From positions 186,001 through 250,000 of the forward strand of contig NZ_BBXA01000029.1 in NCBI RefSeq assembly GCF_001014975.1: 64,000 bases of DNA. The letters run 5' to 3'. Source of the stretch: Novosphingobium sp. MD-1 (GTDB lineage: Bacteria > Pseudomonadota > Alphaproteobacteria > Sphingomonadales > Sphingomonadaceae). Below, one piece after another: positions 7,664 through 17,500 of this stretch. Position 1 is the stretch's first letter. The number at the start of each line of letters is the position of its first letter. The notes beneath the pieces are model-generated. The model did no database searches and was not told where the DNA came from. It saw only the letters and a program-made list of their open reading frames with translations. The translations under genes were made by a program, and so were the position numbers.

Positions 7664-10600
7664 GCCGGCACCTCCGTTCCTTCTTCGCCTTCGTCGCCTT
7701 CTCCCTCGGCCTTTTTCGCCCAGTTGGGCTGCAGGCGGCTGGAGAAACGGTCGATCAGCAGGGGCAGGACCAGCAGGATCAGCACGGGCGCGAGCGTCAT
7801 CCCCCCGACCACGACGAGCGCGAGTGGCTTCTGCACCTGGCTGCCGATGCCGGTGGAAAGCGCCGCCGGCAGCAGGCCGATCGCGGCGACGAGGCAGGTC
7901 ATCACCACCGGCCGCAGCGAATTGGTCATCGCGGTCTTGAGTGCCGAGGCACGGTCCGCCCCTTCGTCTATCGCCTGGTTGAAGTTGGTCACCACAAGGA
8001 TGCCGTCCATTACAGATATGCCGAACAGGGCGACGAAGCCGATCGCGGCGGAGATGCTGAACGCCGTCCCCGTCAGCAGCAGGCCCAGCACGCCGCCGAT
8101 GATCGCCATGGGGATGACGCTGAACGCCAGGAAGGTATCCCGCAGCGAGCCGAAGTTGGCGTAGAGCAGGCCGATGATGATGACGAGGCTGATCGGCACC
8201 ACGATTTCCAGCCGCGCGATCGCGTTCTGGAGGTTGGCGAGTTCGCCCGCCCATTCCAGCGAATAGCCCGGCGGCAGCACCACGTGCTTGGCGATGTTCG
8301 CCTGCGCTTCGGCCACGGCGCTGCCAAGATCGCGGTCGCGGACCGAGAACTTGATCGGGATGTAGCGGGACTGGTGCTCGCGATAGATGAACGAGGCGCC
8401 GGTCGTCAGCTTGATCTCGGCCAGTTCCGACAGCGGCACCTGGATCGGCGTGCCATCGGGCGAGGTCGCGCCCACGGTGATGCGCTTGACCGCCTCGATG
8501 CTGTCGCGCTGTTCGGGCTTCAGGCGCACCACGATCGGGAAGTGCCGGTCGGTGTGCGGTTCGTAGATGTCGCCGGGCGAGGTTCCGCCGATGGCGGCGG
8601 CGACGGTCTGGTTGATGTCATCGGGCGTCAGGCCATAGCGGGCCGCCTTTTCCCGATCGATGTCGATGCGCACGGTCGGCTGGCCCAGCGACTGGAAGAT
8701 GCCAAGGTCGGTGATCCCGCGCACCTTCTGCATCTGGTCCTTGATCTGGCTGGCCAGCTTTTCCAGCGTTTCGAGGTCGGGGCCGAACAGCTTGACCGAG
8801 TTCGCGCCCTTCACGCCCGAAGCCGCTTCCTCCACGTTGTCCTCGATGATCTGCGAGAACGAGAAGTCGACGCCGGGGTATTTCTCCTGGAACTTCTGCG
8901 AGAGCTCCTTGATCAGCTTTTCCTTGTCCATGCCCGATGGCCATTCGTCGAACGGCTTGAGCGGGACGAAGTATTCGATGTTGAAGAAGCCGGTGGCGTC
9001 GGTGCCATCGTCCGGGCGGCCGTGGGCCGAAAGGACGGCGGTGACCTCCGGGTACTTCAGCATGTCCCGCCGGATCGACTGCGCGGTCTTTTCGCCCGCT
9101 TCCAGCGAGATCGAGGCCGGCAGCGAGGCGCGGATGTACATGTTGCCTTCTTCAAGGTGCGGCAGGAACTCGATACCGAGCGAGCGCACCCCGATCAGCG
9201 CGCCCACCAGCAGCAGGCAGGCGCCGCCGATCGTGAACAGGCGGTTCTTCATCGCGAAAGCGGCCGACGGGCCATAGACGCCACGCATCTTGGTGACGAT
9301 CCACGTTTCCACTTCGCTCAGCTTGTCGGGCAGTAGCATGGCGGAAAGCGCCGGCGCCACGGTGAACGTGGCGATCAGGCCGCCGATGATGGCATAGGCA
9401 TAAGTCTTGGCCATCGGGCCGAAGATGTGGCCTTCCACGCCGGTCAGCGTGAACAGCGGCAGGAAGCTGGCGATGATTATCGCGGCGGCGAAGAAGATGC
9501 CCCGGCTGACTTCGCTGGACGCGCCCAGCACCGCCGAAAGCCGGCTGGCAAAAGTATAGTGCGCGCCCGTATCCTTGTGGGCTTCCACCTCGTGCGATCG
9601 TTCGGCCATGTGCCGGAATATGTTCTCGACCATGATCACGGTCGCGTCGACGACAAGGCCGAAGTCGAGCGCGCCCACCGAGAGCAGATTGGCGGATTCC
9701 CCCTGGAGCGTGAGGATCAGCACGGCGAAGGCGAGGGCGAAGGGAATCGTCGCCGCCACGATCAGCGCGCTGCGCAGGTTGCCGAGGAAGGCCCACTGCA
9801 GGAAGAAGATCAGCAGCACGCCCGCGACGAGGTTTTCCATCACGGTATGCGTGGTGACGCCGATCAGGTCCGAACGGTCGTAGATGCGTTCCAGCTGCAC
9901 GCCGGGCGGCAGCACGCCGGTGGTGTTGATCTTCTCGACTTCGGCCTTGACCGCCTGGATCGTGGGCATGGACTGCGCGCCACGGCGCATCAGCACGATG
10001 CCCTGGACGATATCATCATCGTTGTTGAGGCCGGCGATGCCGTTGCGCGGCAGGTTGCCGATGCGGATCGTGGCCACGTCCTTGACCAGCACGGGGGCAT
10101 TGCCATCGCGGGCGACGACGACGTCCTCGATCTGGCTGACCGACTGGATCAGGCCGATGCCGCGCACGATGGCCGCTTGCGCACCGAAGTTGATCGTCTG
10201 GCCGCCGACGTTGGCGTTGCTGTGGCCGATCGCGGTGATGACCTGGCCGACGTTGGTGTGATGAGCGACCAGCTTGTCGTGGTCGATCACCACTTCATAA
10301 GAGCGTTCCTTGCCGCCCCAGCCGGTCACGTCGACCACGCCGGGGATGGCGCGGAAGCGGCGCTGGAGCACCCAGTCCTGCAGGGTCTTGAGATCCTCGA
10401 CCGAATAGCCCGCCGGCGCCTTGATGCGGTAGCGGTAGATTTCGCCGACCGGGCTGGTGGGCGAAATCTGCGGCACCACACCGCCGGGCAACGGCGGCAA
10501 CTGGGCCAGGCGATTCACCACCTGCTGCAGCGCCTGATCGTAGTTGTAGTCGTAGGTGAACTGGATCTTCACGTCCGACAGGCCGAACAGCGAGATCGCG

Positions 10601-10845
10601 CGGATCGCGTTCATGTGCGGCAGGCCCGACATCTGGACCTCGATCGGGATGGTGACGTTGCGTTCCATCTCCTCGGCCGAAAGGCCGGAAGACTGCGTCA
10701 CCAGCTCGACCATCGGCGGAACCGGATCGGGGTAGGCTTCAATGTTGAGGTTGTAGAACGCGATGCCGCCGGCGACGAGCATCGCGACGAAGAAGCCGAC
10801 GATCGTCAGCCTTTGCCGCAGGGCGAAACGGACGAGTCTGACCAT
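7660..10845 (-). CDS. RND efflux pump permease, heavy-metal-efflux-like (CzcA/CusA type)
   Basis: 1061 residues, the normal length for RND pumps. It would drive proton-coupled export of substrate from periplasm and inner membrane through the outer-membrane channel. Twelve membrane segments are arranged around two large periplasmic loops; the first is IVGFFVAMLVAGGIAFYNLN. TM4 carries DFGLVVDATVIMVEN, the single-file DFGxxxD form of heavy-metal (HME) pumps instead of the GLVVDDA double-Asp form of drug (HAE) pumps. Metal transport is thus the leading guess, but several sphingomonad relatives have no assigned substrate. It overlaps the adaptor gene by one base (TGATG) and the channel gene by four. 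Confidence 0.92.
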   Translation of the reverse strand: MVRLVRFALRQRLTIVGFFVAMLVAGGIAFYNLNIEAYPDPVPPMVELVTQSSGLSAEEMERNVTIPIEVQMSGLPHMNAIRAISLFGLSDVKIQFTYDYNYDQALQQVVNRLAQLPPLPGGVVPQISPTSPVGEIYRYRIKAPAGYSVEDLKTLQDWVLQRRFRAIPGVVDVTGWGGKERSYEVVIDHDKLVAHHTNVGQVITAIGHSNANVGGQTINFGAQAAIVRGIGLIQSVSQIEDVVVARDGNAPVLVKDVATIRIGNLPRNGIAGLNNDDDIVQGIVLMRRGAQSMPTIQAVKAEVEKINTTGVLPPGVQLERIYDRSDLIGVTTHTVMENLVAGVLLIFFLQWAFLGNLRSALIVAATIPFALAFAVLILTLQGESANLLSVGALDFGLVVDATVIMVENIFRHMAERSHEVEAHKDTGAHYTFASRLSAVLGASSEVSRGIFFAAAIIIASFLPLFTLTGVEGHIFGPMAKTYAYAIIGGLIATFTVAPALSAMLLPDKLSEVETWIVTKMRGVYGPSAAFAMKNRLFTIGGACLLLVGALIGVRSLGIEFLPHLEEGNMYIRASLPASISLEAGEKTAQSIRRDMLKYPEVTAVLSAHGRPDDGTDATGFFNIEYFVPLKPFDEWPSGMDKEKLIKELSQKFQEKYPGVDFSFSQIIEDNVEEAASGVKGANSVKLFGPDLETLEKLASQIKDQMQKVRGITDLGIFQSLGQPTVRIDIDREKAARYGLTPDDINQTVAAAIGGTSPGDIYEPHTDRHFPIVVRLKPEQRDSIEAVKRITVGATSPDGTPIQVPLSELAEIKLTTGASFIYREHQSRYIPIKFSVRDRDLGSAVAEAQANIAKHVVLPPGYSLEWAGELANLQNAIARLEIVVPISLVIIIGLLYANFGSLRDTFLAFSVIPMAIIGGVLGLLLTGTAFSISAAIGFVALFGISVMDGILVVTNFNQAIDEGADRASALKTAMTNSLRPVVMTCLVAAIGLLPAALSTGIGSQVQKPLALVVVGGMTLAPVLILLVLPLLIDRFSSRLQPNWAKKAEGEGDEGEEGTEVPA

Positions 10846-12053
10846 CAGTCGCCAAGCCCCGCTTCGTTGACGAACAGGGCGCCGTCGGTGATGATCTTGG
10901 TGCCCGGCGCGATGCCGGAGGTGATGGTGACGTAGCCATCATGGCTTTCGCCCACGGTCACGTTCTGCGCCTTGACCCGGCCCTTGCCGAGATAGACCCA
11001 GACCCGGGCGGTATCGCCTTCGTTGATCACCGCGACGGCCGGCACCGCCAGCGCGCCGGGCGTGCTGCTGGGCGCCTTGATCGTGAAGCTGGCGAACATC
11101 TGCGGCTTCAGCGCGCCGTCGGCATTGGCGATGGTGGCGCGCACGGGCAGGCGGTGGGTGACGGGATCAAGCTGCGCACCGACATTGTCGATCACCGCAT
11201 CGAACACGCGGCCGGGCCAGGCATTGGTGGTGACGTTGACGTGATCGCCAACCTTCACCCGCGTGGCGTCGCTTTCCGCGACCTGCGCGATCAGCCATAC
11301 GCGCGACAGGTCGGCAATGACGAACGCTGGCTGGCTGCCGCCCACCTGCACGAACTGTCCGGCGGACACCGCGCGGGTGGCCACGACGCCGGAGATCGGC
11401 GCGCGCAGGGTGGCCAGCGCGCCGCTGCCGCCGCCACCGCCGAACACCGAAAGCTTGCCGCGCGCCGCCGCCGCCGCCGCATCGGCGACGCGGACGGCCG
11501 ACTGGGCGCTGGCGAGATCGGCCTGGGCCTGCTGGTAGTCCTTCAGCGCGCCACCGGCGGTCTTGTAGACCTGTTCGGCCCGCGCGGCGTTCTCCTGCGC
11601 GACGCGGAGCGACGTGCTGGCCGCCGCGCGCTGCGCCTCGGCGGACATCAGCGCGTTGCGGGCATCGGCGATATCGCCGGTGCGGATGCTGAGCAGCGGC
11701 TGGCCCGCGCCGACGCGCGCGCCGGCTTCGACGAAGACGTTCACCACCTGGCCCGAATAGGGCAGGAACACCGGGGTACTTTGCGTGCCGTCCACGTCGA
11801 TCATGCCGGTGGCGCCGGTGCGGATTTCGCCGTCATCGGCCTGCACCGTCTGGATCTTCATGCTGGCGATCTGACCCTGGGTCAGTTGCAGCTCGCCCGG
11901 CGGCAGAGTCGGGGGAGGCGTTTCGGGATGCCGGAAAAGCGCGCGCGCCAGCGTGATCGCGCCGTAGATTGCCACCACGGCAACAACGGCGATGATCAGC
12001 AGCCTGATCTGCCGCGACCGGCTGAGCGCCGGAACATCATGTTCGAAAGTCAT
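10845..12053 (-). CDS. Periplasmic adaptor (membrane fusion protein) of the RND system
   Basis: 402 residues. A single N-terminal membrane anchor (IRLLIIAVVAVVAIYGAITLARALF) is followed by the barrel-sandwich/lipoyl half motifs (FLPYSGQVVNVFVEAGARVGAGQPLL and, after the coiled-coil hairpin, ALATLRAPISGVVATRAVSAGQFVQVG), a beta-barrel and a membrane-proximal domain. CzcB/CusB-like proteins of this kind bridge pump and channel. There is no visible N-terminal metal-binding Met/His cluster as in CusB. It is the first gene of the minus-strand efflux operon; the 176 bases upstream separate it from divergent mtgA. No regulator gene is adjacent. Confidence 0.9.
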   Translation of the reverse strand: MTFEHDVPALSRSRQIRLLIIAVVAVVAIYGAITLARALFRHPETPPPTLPPGELQLTQGQIASMKIQTVQADDGEIRTGATGMIDVDGTQSTPVFLPYSGQVVNVFVEAGARVGAGQPLLSIRTGDIADARNALMSAEAQRAAASTSLRVAQENAARAEQVYKTAGGALKDYQQAQADLASAQSAVRVADAAAAAARGKLSVFGGGGGSGALATLRAPISGVVATRAVSAGQFVQVGGSQPAFVIADLSRVWLIAQVAESDATRVKVGDHVNVTTNAWPGRVFDAVIDNVGAQLDPVTHRLPVRATIANADGALKPQMFASFTIKAPSSTPGALAVPAVAVINEGDTARVWVYLGKGRVKAQNVTVGESHDGYVTITSGIAPGTKIITDGALFVNEAGLGD

Positions 12054-12229
12054 CGATACCCCACGTCAAAACGCTGCGCGCGCCAAGCATACCATGCCTG
12101 CATTACGGCCGCGAAGTGGCCGTCCACACCGTTCCGGGTCAACTTAAACATGCGTAATGTGCAGGCAAGAATCACGGATTTCCGCGCCTTTCAAAGCCTC
12201 TTTGCTTGCCGCGTGGCGTCCGGTAAGCA

Positions 12230-12949
12230 ATGGGCATGTTCGAGAGCCTGAAGCCCTCCCGCCCGACCCGCAACCATGGCTTCGCCTATCGCGCCGGCTG
12301 GTGGATAGGCCGCGCGATCGTGGCCTTTCTGGTGCTCAGCGTGGGCCTGACGGTGCTGTACAAGTTCGTGCCCGTGCCCGTAACGGCGACCATGCTGATG
12401 GACCCCAACGGTTTCACCAAGGACTGGACCTCGCTGGACGCTATCGATCGCAACATGGTCGATGCGGCGATCGCCGGCGAGGACGCCAAGTTCTGCCTCC
12501 ATTCCGGCTTCGATGAGGACGCGATCCTCACTGCCTGGCGCCGCAACCAGCAGGGCGGGCGCATTCGCGGCGGCTCCACGATCAGCCAGCAGACGGCCAA
12601 GAACGTGTTCCTGTGGCAGGGCGGGGGCTATTTCCGCAAGGGGCTGGAAGCCTGGTTTACCGTGCTGATCGAGACGATCTGGGGCAAGCGGCGGATCATG
12701 GAGGTCTATCTCAACGTCGCCGAAACCGGGATCGGGACGTATGGCGTCGAAGCCGGCGCCCAGCGGTACTACAACAAGGGGGCGCGGCACCTTTCCCGCA
12801 TCGAGGCCGCCCGCATTGCCGCCGCTTTCCCGCAACCCAAGGTGCGCGCGGTGACCGGGGCTACCGGCTTCACCCGCCGCCACGGCAACGCCATCGCCGC
12901 GCGCGTCAACACGGTTCGCGCCGATTACGACACCTGCGTCTATCGCTGA
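12230..12949 (+). CDS. mtgA: Monofunctional biosynthetic peptidoglycan transglycosylase
   Basis: 239 residues, the family length. A single N-terminal membrane anchor (AIVAFLVLSVGLTVLYKFV) is followed by a GT51 glycosyltransferase domain that polymerises lipid II into glycan strands on the periplasmic face. The catalytic Glu84 lies in AIAGEDAKFCLHSGFD; other GT51 motifs are GGSTISQQTAKNVFLW, RRIMEVYLNVAETG and YGVEAGAQRYYNKGARHLSRIEAARIAA. No transpeptidase domain is attached, which sets it apart from class A PBPs. I used the ATG at 12230; an ATG two codons later (12236) is equally possible, and no strong ribosome site discriminates. Confidence 0.94.
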   Translation: MGMFESLKPSRPTRNHGFAYRAGWWIGRAIVAFLVLSVGLTVLYKFVPVPVTATMLMDPNGFTKDWTSLDAIDRNMVDAAIAGEDAKFCLHSGFDEDAILTAWRRNQQGGRIRGGSTISQQTAKNVFLWQGGGYFRKGLEAWFTVLIETIWGKRRIMEVYLNVAETGIGTYGVEAGAQRYYNKGARHLSRIEAARIAAAFPQPKVRAVTGATGFTRRHGNAIAARVNTVRADYDTCVYR

Positions 12950-13180
12950 ACGAAGTTGGCAGCGGGAGGAGGCTTGCCGGCGTCTCCCGAGGCATCAGGA
13001 GTTCTCCCCGGCCGGGATCGAGTCGGCCGCGGACCGCACCGCCGGCCTGTGCGATGTTGGTTCGATGTTGAGACGACGCGGACCAGCCGTTCCCACCCGC
13101 GGAAAGGATGCCTGTCCAAAAATTCATGAAGCGGCGGGCGGGAGAATAAAGGTGGCGTCCGGCTGGCGCCGGCTATGCAA

Positions 13181-13208
13181 GGCAGGCCGGGAAAATCCCC
13201 GGCCTGCC
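13181..13208 (-). terminator. Hairpin downstream of the exported pre-peptidase-like gene
   Basis: GGCAGGCCGGG and CCCGGCCTGCC form an 11-bp perfect stem eight bases after the stop codon of the minus-strand gene. There is only a very short T run after it, so it is either a weak intrinsic terminator or a 3'-end protecting hairpin. Confidence 0.5.
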
Positions 13209-13215
13209 CGCGGTT

Positions 13216-14364
13216 TCAGTTTCCGGCTTCCTTGACGATCAGCGTGTAGTCGCCGCCATCGTCGCCCACGCTGAACGCGCGGACCCGCACGAGCAACTGC
13301 CCGCTGGTGCGCGCGGTGATGTTCATCTTCTCGGTGCCCGAGGTGTTGTCGTCCACGGTGCGGCTGGCGGCAAAGCCCGCGCCGTCCTTGCCGTCTTCGG
13401 GCTCCAGCGGATCGGGCTGGCCGACTTCCAGCACGGCGTCATAGGGCGCGTTGAGTTCGAGGCGATAGGACCGCCCGGCCACGACCGGCAGGGTATAGAG
13501 CCGGGTATCATCGCTGCTGGCCAGCTTGCCCTGAACCGGAGCGCCGGCACGGAGCGCGGCGGGCGGCGGCGGCGGCGGCGGGGCCTGCGTCGGCTGCACC
13601 ACCACGGTCGCGTCGTTGGTTTCGTCGGACAGCGATTCCAGCTGGACGTAATAGGTGCCCGTGGCCGGCAGCTTGCGCTGGATCTTGGGGTTCAGCCCGT
13701 CGCTGTCGTCGTTGTCGGCAATCACTTCATAGCCGCCGCCGGCAACAGGCGCGGCCAGGTGCAGCACGGTATCGCTTTCCGAGGTCGCGGTGATCTTGAC
13801 CCACTGGCCCGCCTTGCCGGCGAACGACCAGACGCGCGGCGCGCCCTTGCTGATTTTCACGAAATCGCTGCCGCCGATCTCCAGCGGTGTGGCCGGGCGG
13901 GGCTGGGCGGAAACAGCGCGCGGGCGCAGCAGGATTTCGCGGGCCACGTCGGCGGCGTCGGTGGCGATCACGTAGCGTCCGGCCTTGGGGGCGGACAGGC
14001 GCAGCGTCAGCGTGCCATCGTCCGCGCGCGCCAGGCTGCCGCCGCTGGCGAAGACTTCGCTGGGCAACGGTGCGACGATCCTGCCGGTCGCGTCGCAGGC
14101 GGAAAGACCGGTGGCGGGTGCCTTGCTGTCGTGTTCGTCACCGTCGTCGGAACCGGCCGCGGCAACCGGCGCCAGCTCGATCTGGAGGCCTTCGCCGGCC
14201 GCGAGATCGACGGCGAAGCGCGGGGCGGAGCCTGCCGGCACCTGCTCAAGCTTGCCCACGGGCAAGGCGCGGGCGCCGTCGGCGGAACAGGCCGCCAGAG
14301 CCGGATCGGCAAGCGCGATCGTGGCGAGGGCGAACGAGGCGGAAAGAAGCAGTCTGGTCTTCAT
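13216..14364 (-). CDS. Exported protein with pre-peptidase C-terminal-like (PPC) repeats
   Basis: 382 residues with a clear signal peptide (MKTRLLLSASFALATIALADPALA, then ACSAD). The mature part is beta-rich and contains two or three units reading like bacterial PPC domains, for example FAGKAGQWVKITATSESDTVLHL, DNDDSDGLNPKIQRKLPATGTYYVQLESLSDETND and, near the C-terminus, TARTSGQLLVRVRAFSVGDDGGDYTLIVKEAGN. A proline run (seven residues) separates the last two. PPC domains are usually accessory to secreted enzymes, but no catalytic domain is present here, so it is probably a binding or structural periplasmic/secreted protein. Start ATG 14364 is chosen because it begins the signal peptide; an ATG six codons upstream (14382) is less likely. 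Confidence 0.7.
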   Translation of the reverse strand: MKTRLLLSASFALATIALADPALAACSADGARALPVGKLEQVPAGSAPRFAVDLAAGEGLQIELAPVAAAGSDDGDEHDSKAPATGLSACDATGRIVAPLPSEVFASGGSLARADDGTLTLRLSAPKAGRYVIATDAADVAREILLRPRAVSAQPRPATPLEIGGSDFVKISKGAPRVWSFAGKAGQWVKITATSESDTVLHLAAPVAGGGYEVIADNDDSDGLNPKIQRKLPATGTYYVQLESLSDETNDATVVVQPTQAPPPPPPPAALRAGAPVQGKLASSDDTRLYTLPVVAGRSYRLELNAPYDAVLEVGQPDPLEPEDGKDGAGFAASRTVDDNTSGTEKMNITARTSGQLLVRVRAFSVGDDGGDYTLIVKEAGN

Positions 14365-14504
14365 TTCGAGAAACGGTCCCATGCGCCGGGTCCGAGATGG
14401 AAACCGGCGGCGATGTCATGCCATGAAGCGCGCGCCGACGCAGTGGGGAATCGCACACCGATCCGCACACTATTCCGTTTCGGAGATGTCTGTTTCGCCA
14501 ACGA

Positions 14505-14541
14505 AAAGCGCGGGAGGAAGCCGTGCTTCCCCCCGCGCTTT
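14505..14541 (-). terminator. Terminator of the TonB-dependent receptor gene
   Basis: Arms AAAGCGCGGGAGGAAG and CTTCCCCCCGCGCTTT pair almost perfectly around CCGTG, 24 bases after the receptor stop. Read on the minus strand the stem ends in CTTTTCGTT, a reasonable T-rich tail. Confidence 0.7.
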
Positions 14542-14564
14542 GCGTGTGCCGTTCTGCGCTGCGA

Positions 14565-17500
14565 TCAGAAGCTGATGCGCGCGCCGATGCGGATGGTGTA
14601 GAGCGAGGAGCCGTTGGTGGTCACCAGTTCGTCGGCCAGAATAGTGTCAGAGCTGGGCGAGGAGTAGGTGTAGGCACCACACGGGTTTGCGCCGACAGCG
14701 GTGCAGGTCACCTTCGCTACGGTTTTGCGATAGGGGAAGCTGGCGCGCAGTTGCTGGCCCCACGAGCTCTTCAGCAGATTGGTGAAGTTCTCGATGTCTC
14801 CGAATACGGAGAAGCGCGCGCCCAGCGGCAGAGGCAGTTCCTGTTCCAGATGCAGGTCGATGCGGGTGAACGCCTTGGAACGGAAGGCATTGCGCGGTGC
14901 AACCTGCCCGCGATAGGCGGCGAGGCCCGAACCGTTGATGATCGCGTCAATTCGCGCACCCGTCGCCGGTGTATCGTAGAGCACCTTGGGGTCATTCAGT
15001 CCCGTCGGTACATAGAACAGGTAGCGGGTGTTGGTACCTGCCGTGCCGAAAGTGTTCGACCGACTGCCCGAAACATCCTGCATGGAGTAACTGAACGGAC
15101 TGCCCGCGCGGGTCGTGCCGAACAGGTCGAGCCGGGTCTTGTAGTCGCCGAAGAAGGCATGTTCGTAAGACAGGTTGTATCGGAACGCCCAGCGCACTTC
15201 GTCGTTCGCGTGGCCGGGCGAGATCGAATTCGGGTCGTAGTACGTCGAGTTGCCGTAGTTCGACGAAGCGATCGACGAGGTCAGCGCACCGGCATCACGC
15301 ACGTCCTGCCGGGTATAGGCACCGCCGATGGTCAGGCCGAAGTCCCAGGTCTTGTCGAAGCGAACCACACCGATCCAGCTGCGGCCGTAGTCGGTGTTGG
15401 TCAGCAGCAGATCCTGCCCGGTGTCGCGCGGATTGGGTACTTCGAGGCCGTTCTGGTAGCGCTGACGCCCGTCAGGCGTGAATGCCCCTGGCGAAGCACT
15501 TGATATAGCCTTCGAACGCAGGTCAACGATAGTCACCTGGCTGCGGACCTTCGAATAGAGCAGATCGGCGCCGAAGTGCCAGCCATCGCCGAGCGGACCG
15601 AGATCGGCAGTATAATCCGCCGACAGCGTCGCGCGCCATTGGTTGGGCATCTTCAGGTTGGGGTCGATCGCGTTGATCGTGGTCGTGGCGTTGGGGTTTG
15701 ACGTCAGCGCTCCCGCCGCAGCCTGAACTGCCGTGTTTGCTGCGTTGGGGACTACCGTGAATGAGGGATTGTTCAGGATCTGCGAAGCAATGGTCGGGTT
15801 GTTGCCCGCGCCCGAGCCGTTGAGTTGATAATTGCCGGCATCGGTGACCAAGGCAGAGATGGAGGTATTGATCACGCCGGTATTGGAGAACGAGTTTCCA
15901 AGATAGACGTCCGGCGAACCGCCACCGAAGATGCCGCCGCCACCACGAACGGTCAGGCGCGGCGTTGGCTTGAAAGTGAAGCCAAGGCGCGGCTGGACGA
16001 GGCCCATGCCTTCGATGGAGTAGGTGTTGGGAAAGCCATAACGACGCAGGAAATTAGGGTTGAGTTGCGGGTGCGACGACGTGCCAAAGAGGTCATAGCG
16101 AACGCCCGCCGAAACGCTCAGCACGCTGTTGACGCGCCAGTCGTCCTGAAGGCCGAAGGTGAAGGCATCGTAAGCGAAATTTGCGGCCGCATCATTTGGA
16201 TTCAGCGTACCCGCATTGTTGTAGCTGAACGACTGGGCATTGCCGTTCTGGAAATCGGCGATGGTATCGAAGTAATAAGTACCGGCCGATGGATTGACGA
16301 ACAGGTTGAACGTCTTGGTGTGGTTCCATTCGCCCAGCAGGCGGAAGTTGTGATCGCCTGCGCGCAGCTTGGCCGAAATCGAGCCGCCCCATGTGCGGAC
16401 ACGGAGAATGTTCGACTGGCTGGGGCCGCCCGAACCCATAATGTACTGTGGTGTACCTGTAGGGCAGATCACGCTGACATTGGTGGTATCCAAGGCGGCA
16501 TTACGGTTGGGTGCGTTGTGGTCCGCGCAGATCGCGAACTGCGCGGTGCGGCCCATCAGCGGGAACTGGCCGCTGTCATAGGCCTTGTAGAGCGCGCGGA
16601 ATTCGGTCGAGAACTTTTCCGACCAGTCGGCGTTCCAGTTCAGGATGCCGGCGCGCAGCTTGTTGGGCTTGGTATAGGCGTTGGACGAGAGGCCCAGGTT
16701 GGTACTGCCGGTCGTGGTGTTCACGATCAGCGAATCCTTGGTGTACAGGCCGGTCAGCGAAACGCGCTGCGTTTCCGAAAGGTTGGCGTCGAGACGGCCG
16801 ACGATGCGATCGTCCTTGTCGCCGTCGGTCTTCAGGATGCCACCCGGATCGAAGCTGTACTTGGTCTTCGCGATGCTCTGGATCAGGGCAAGGTCGGCAT
16901 TGGTCGCGCCGGTGACGGGCGTGCCGGAATTGTCCTCGACCGTACCGGGCTGCACGGGGCGTGCCGCGCGAACGCGCTCGGCCGAAACCATGAAGAACAG
17001 CTTGTCCTTGATGATCGGGCCGGAAAGCGTGGCGCCGAAGTCCTTGCTTTCGAACGAGGGCAGCGGGATCCGGCCATCGGGGCGCGTGATATAGGGCGCG
17101 GTCTTCTTGCCGGTCAGCGCATCGGAGCTGTAGGTGAAGAATGCGGTGCCATGCCAATCGTTGGTGCCCGATTTCAGGATCGCGTTGCTGACGCCGCCCT
17201 GGAAGAAGCCTTCGCGGATGTCATAGGGCGCGACCTTGGTTTCGAACTGGCCGATCGAATCCAGCGGCACCGGCCCGCGGCGGGAAGGCAGAGCGTCGGG
17301 GTTCAGGCCGAAGCTGTCGGTGATCGGCACGCCGTCGATGGTGAAGCGGTTGAAGCGCGGGTTCTGGCCGGCGAAGGATACCTGGCGACCGTTGGTCGAA
17401 CTGGTGTCGAGCGTGGCGAAGGGGTTGCGTGCGGCAAGGTCGCGGATGTCGCGGTTGACCGAAGCCACCTTCGAAATCTGTTCCGAGGTCAGCACGGTCA

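Noticed and set aside
12906..13127. A 73-codon minus-strand frame after mtgA
   Set aside because: It overlaps the mtgA end, is Arg/Gly-rich, and shows no ribosome site or homology I can recall.
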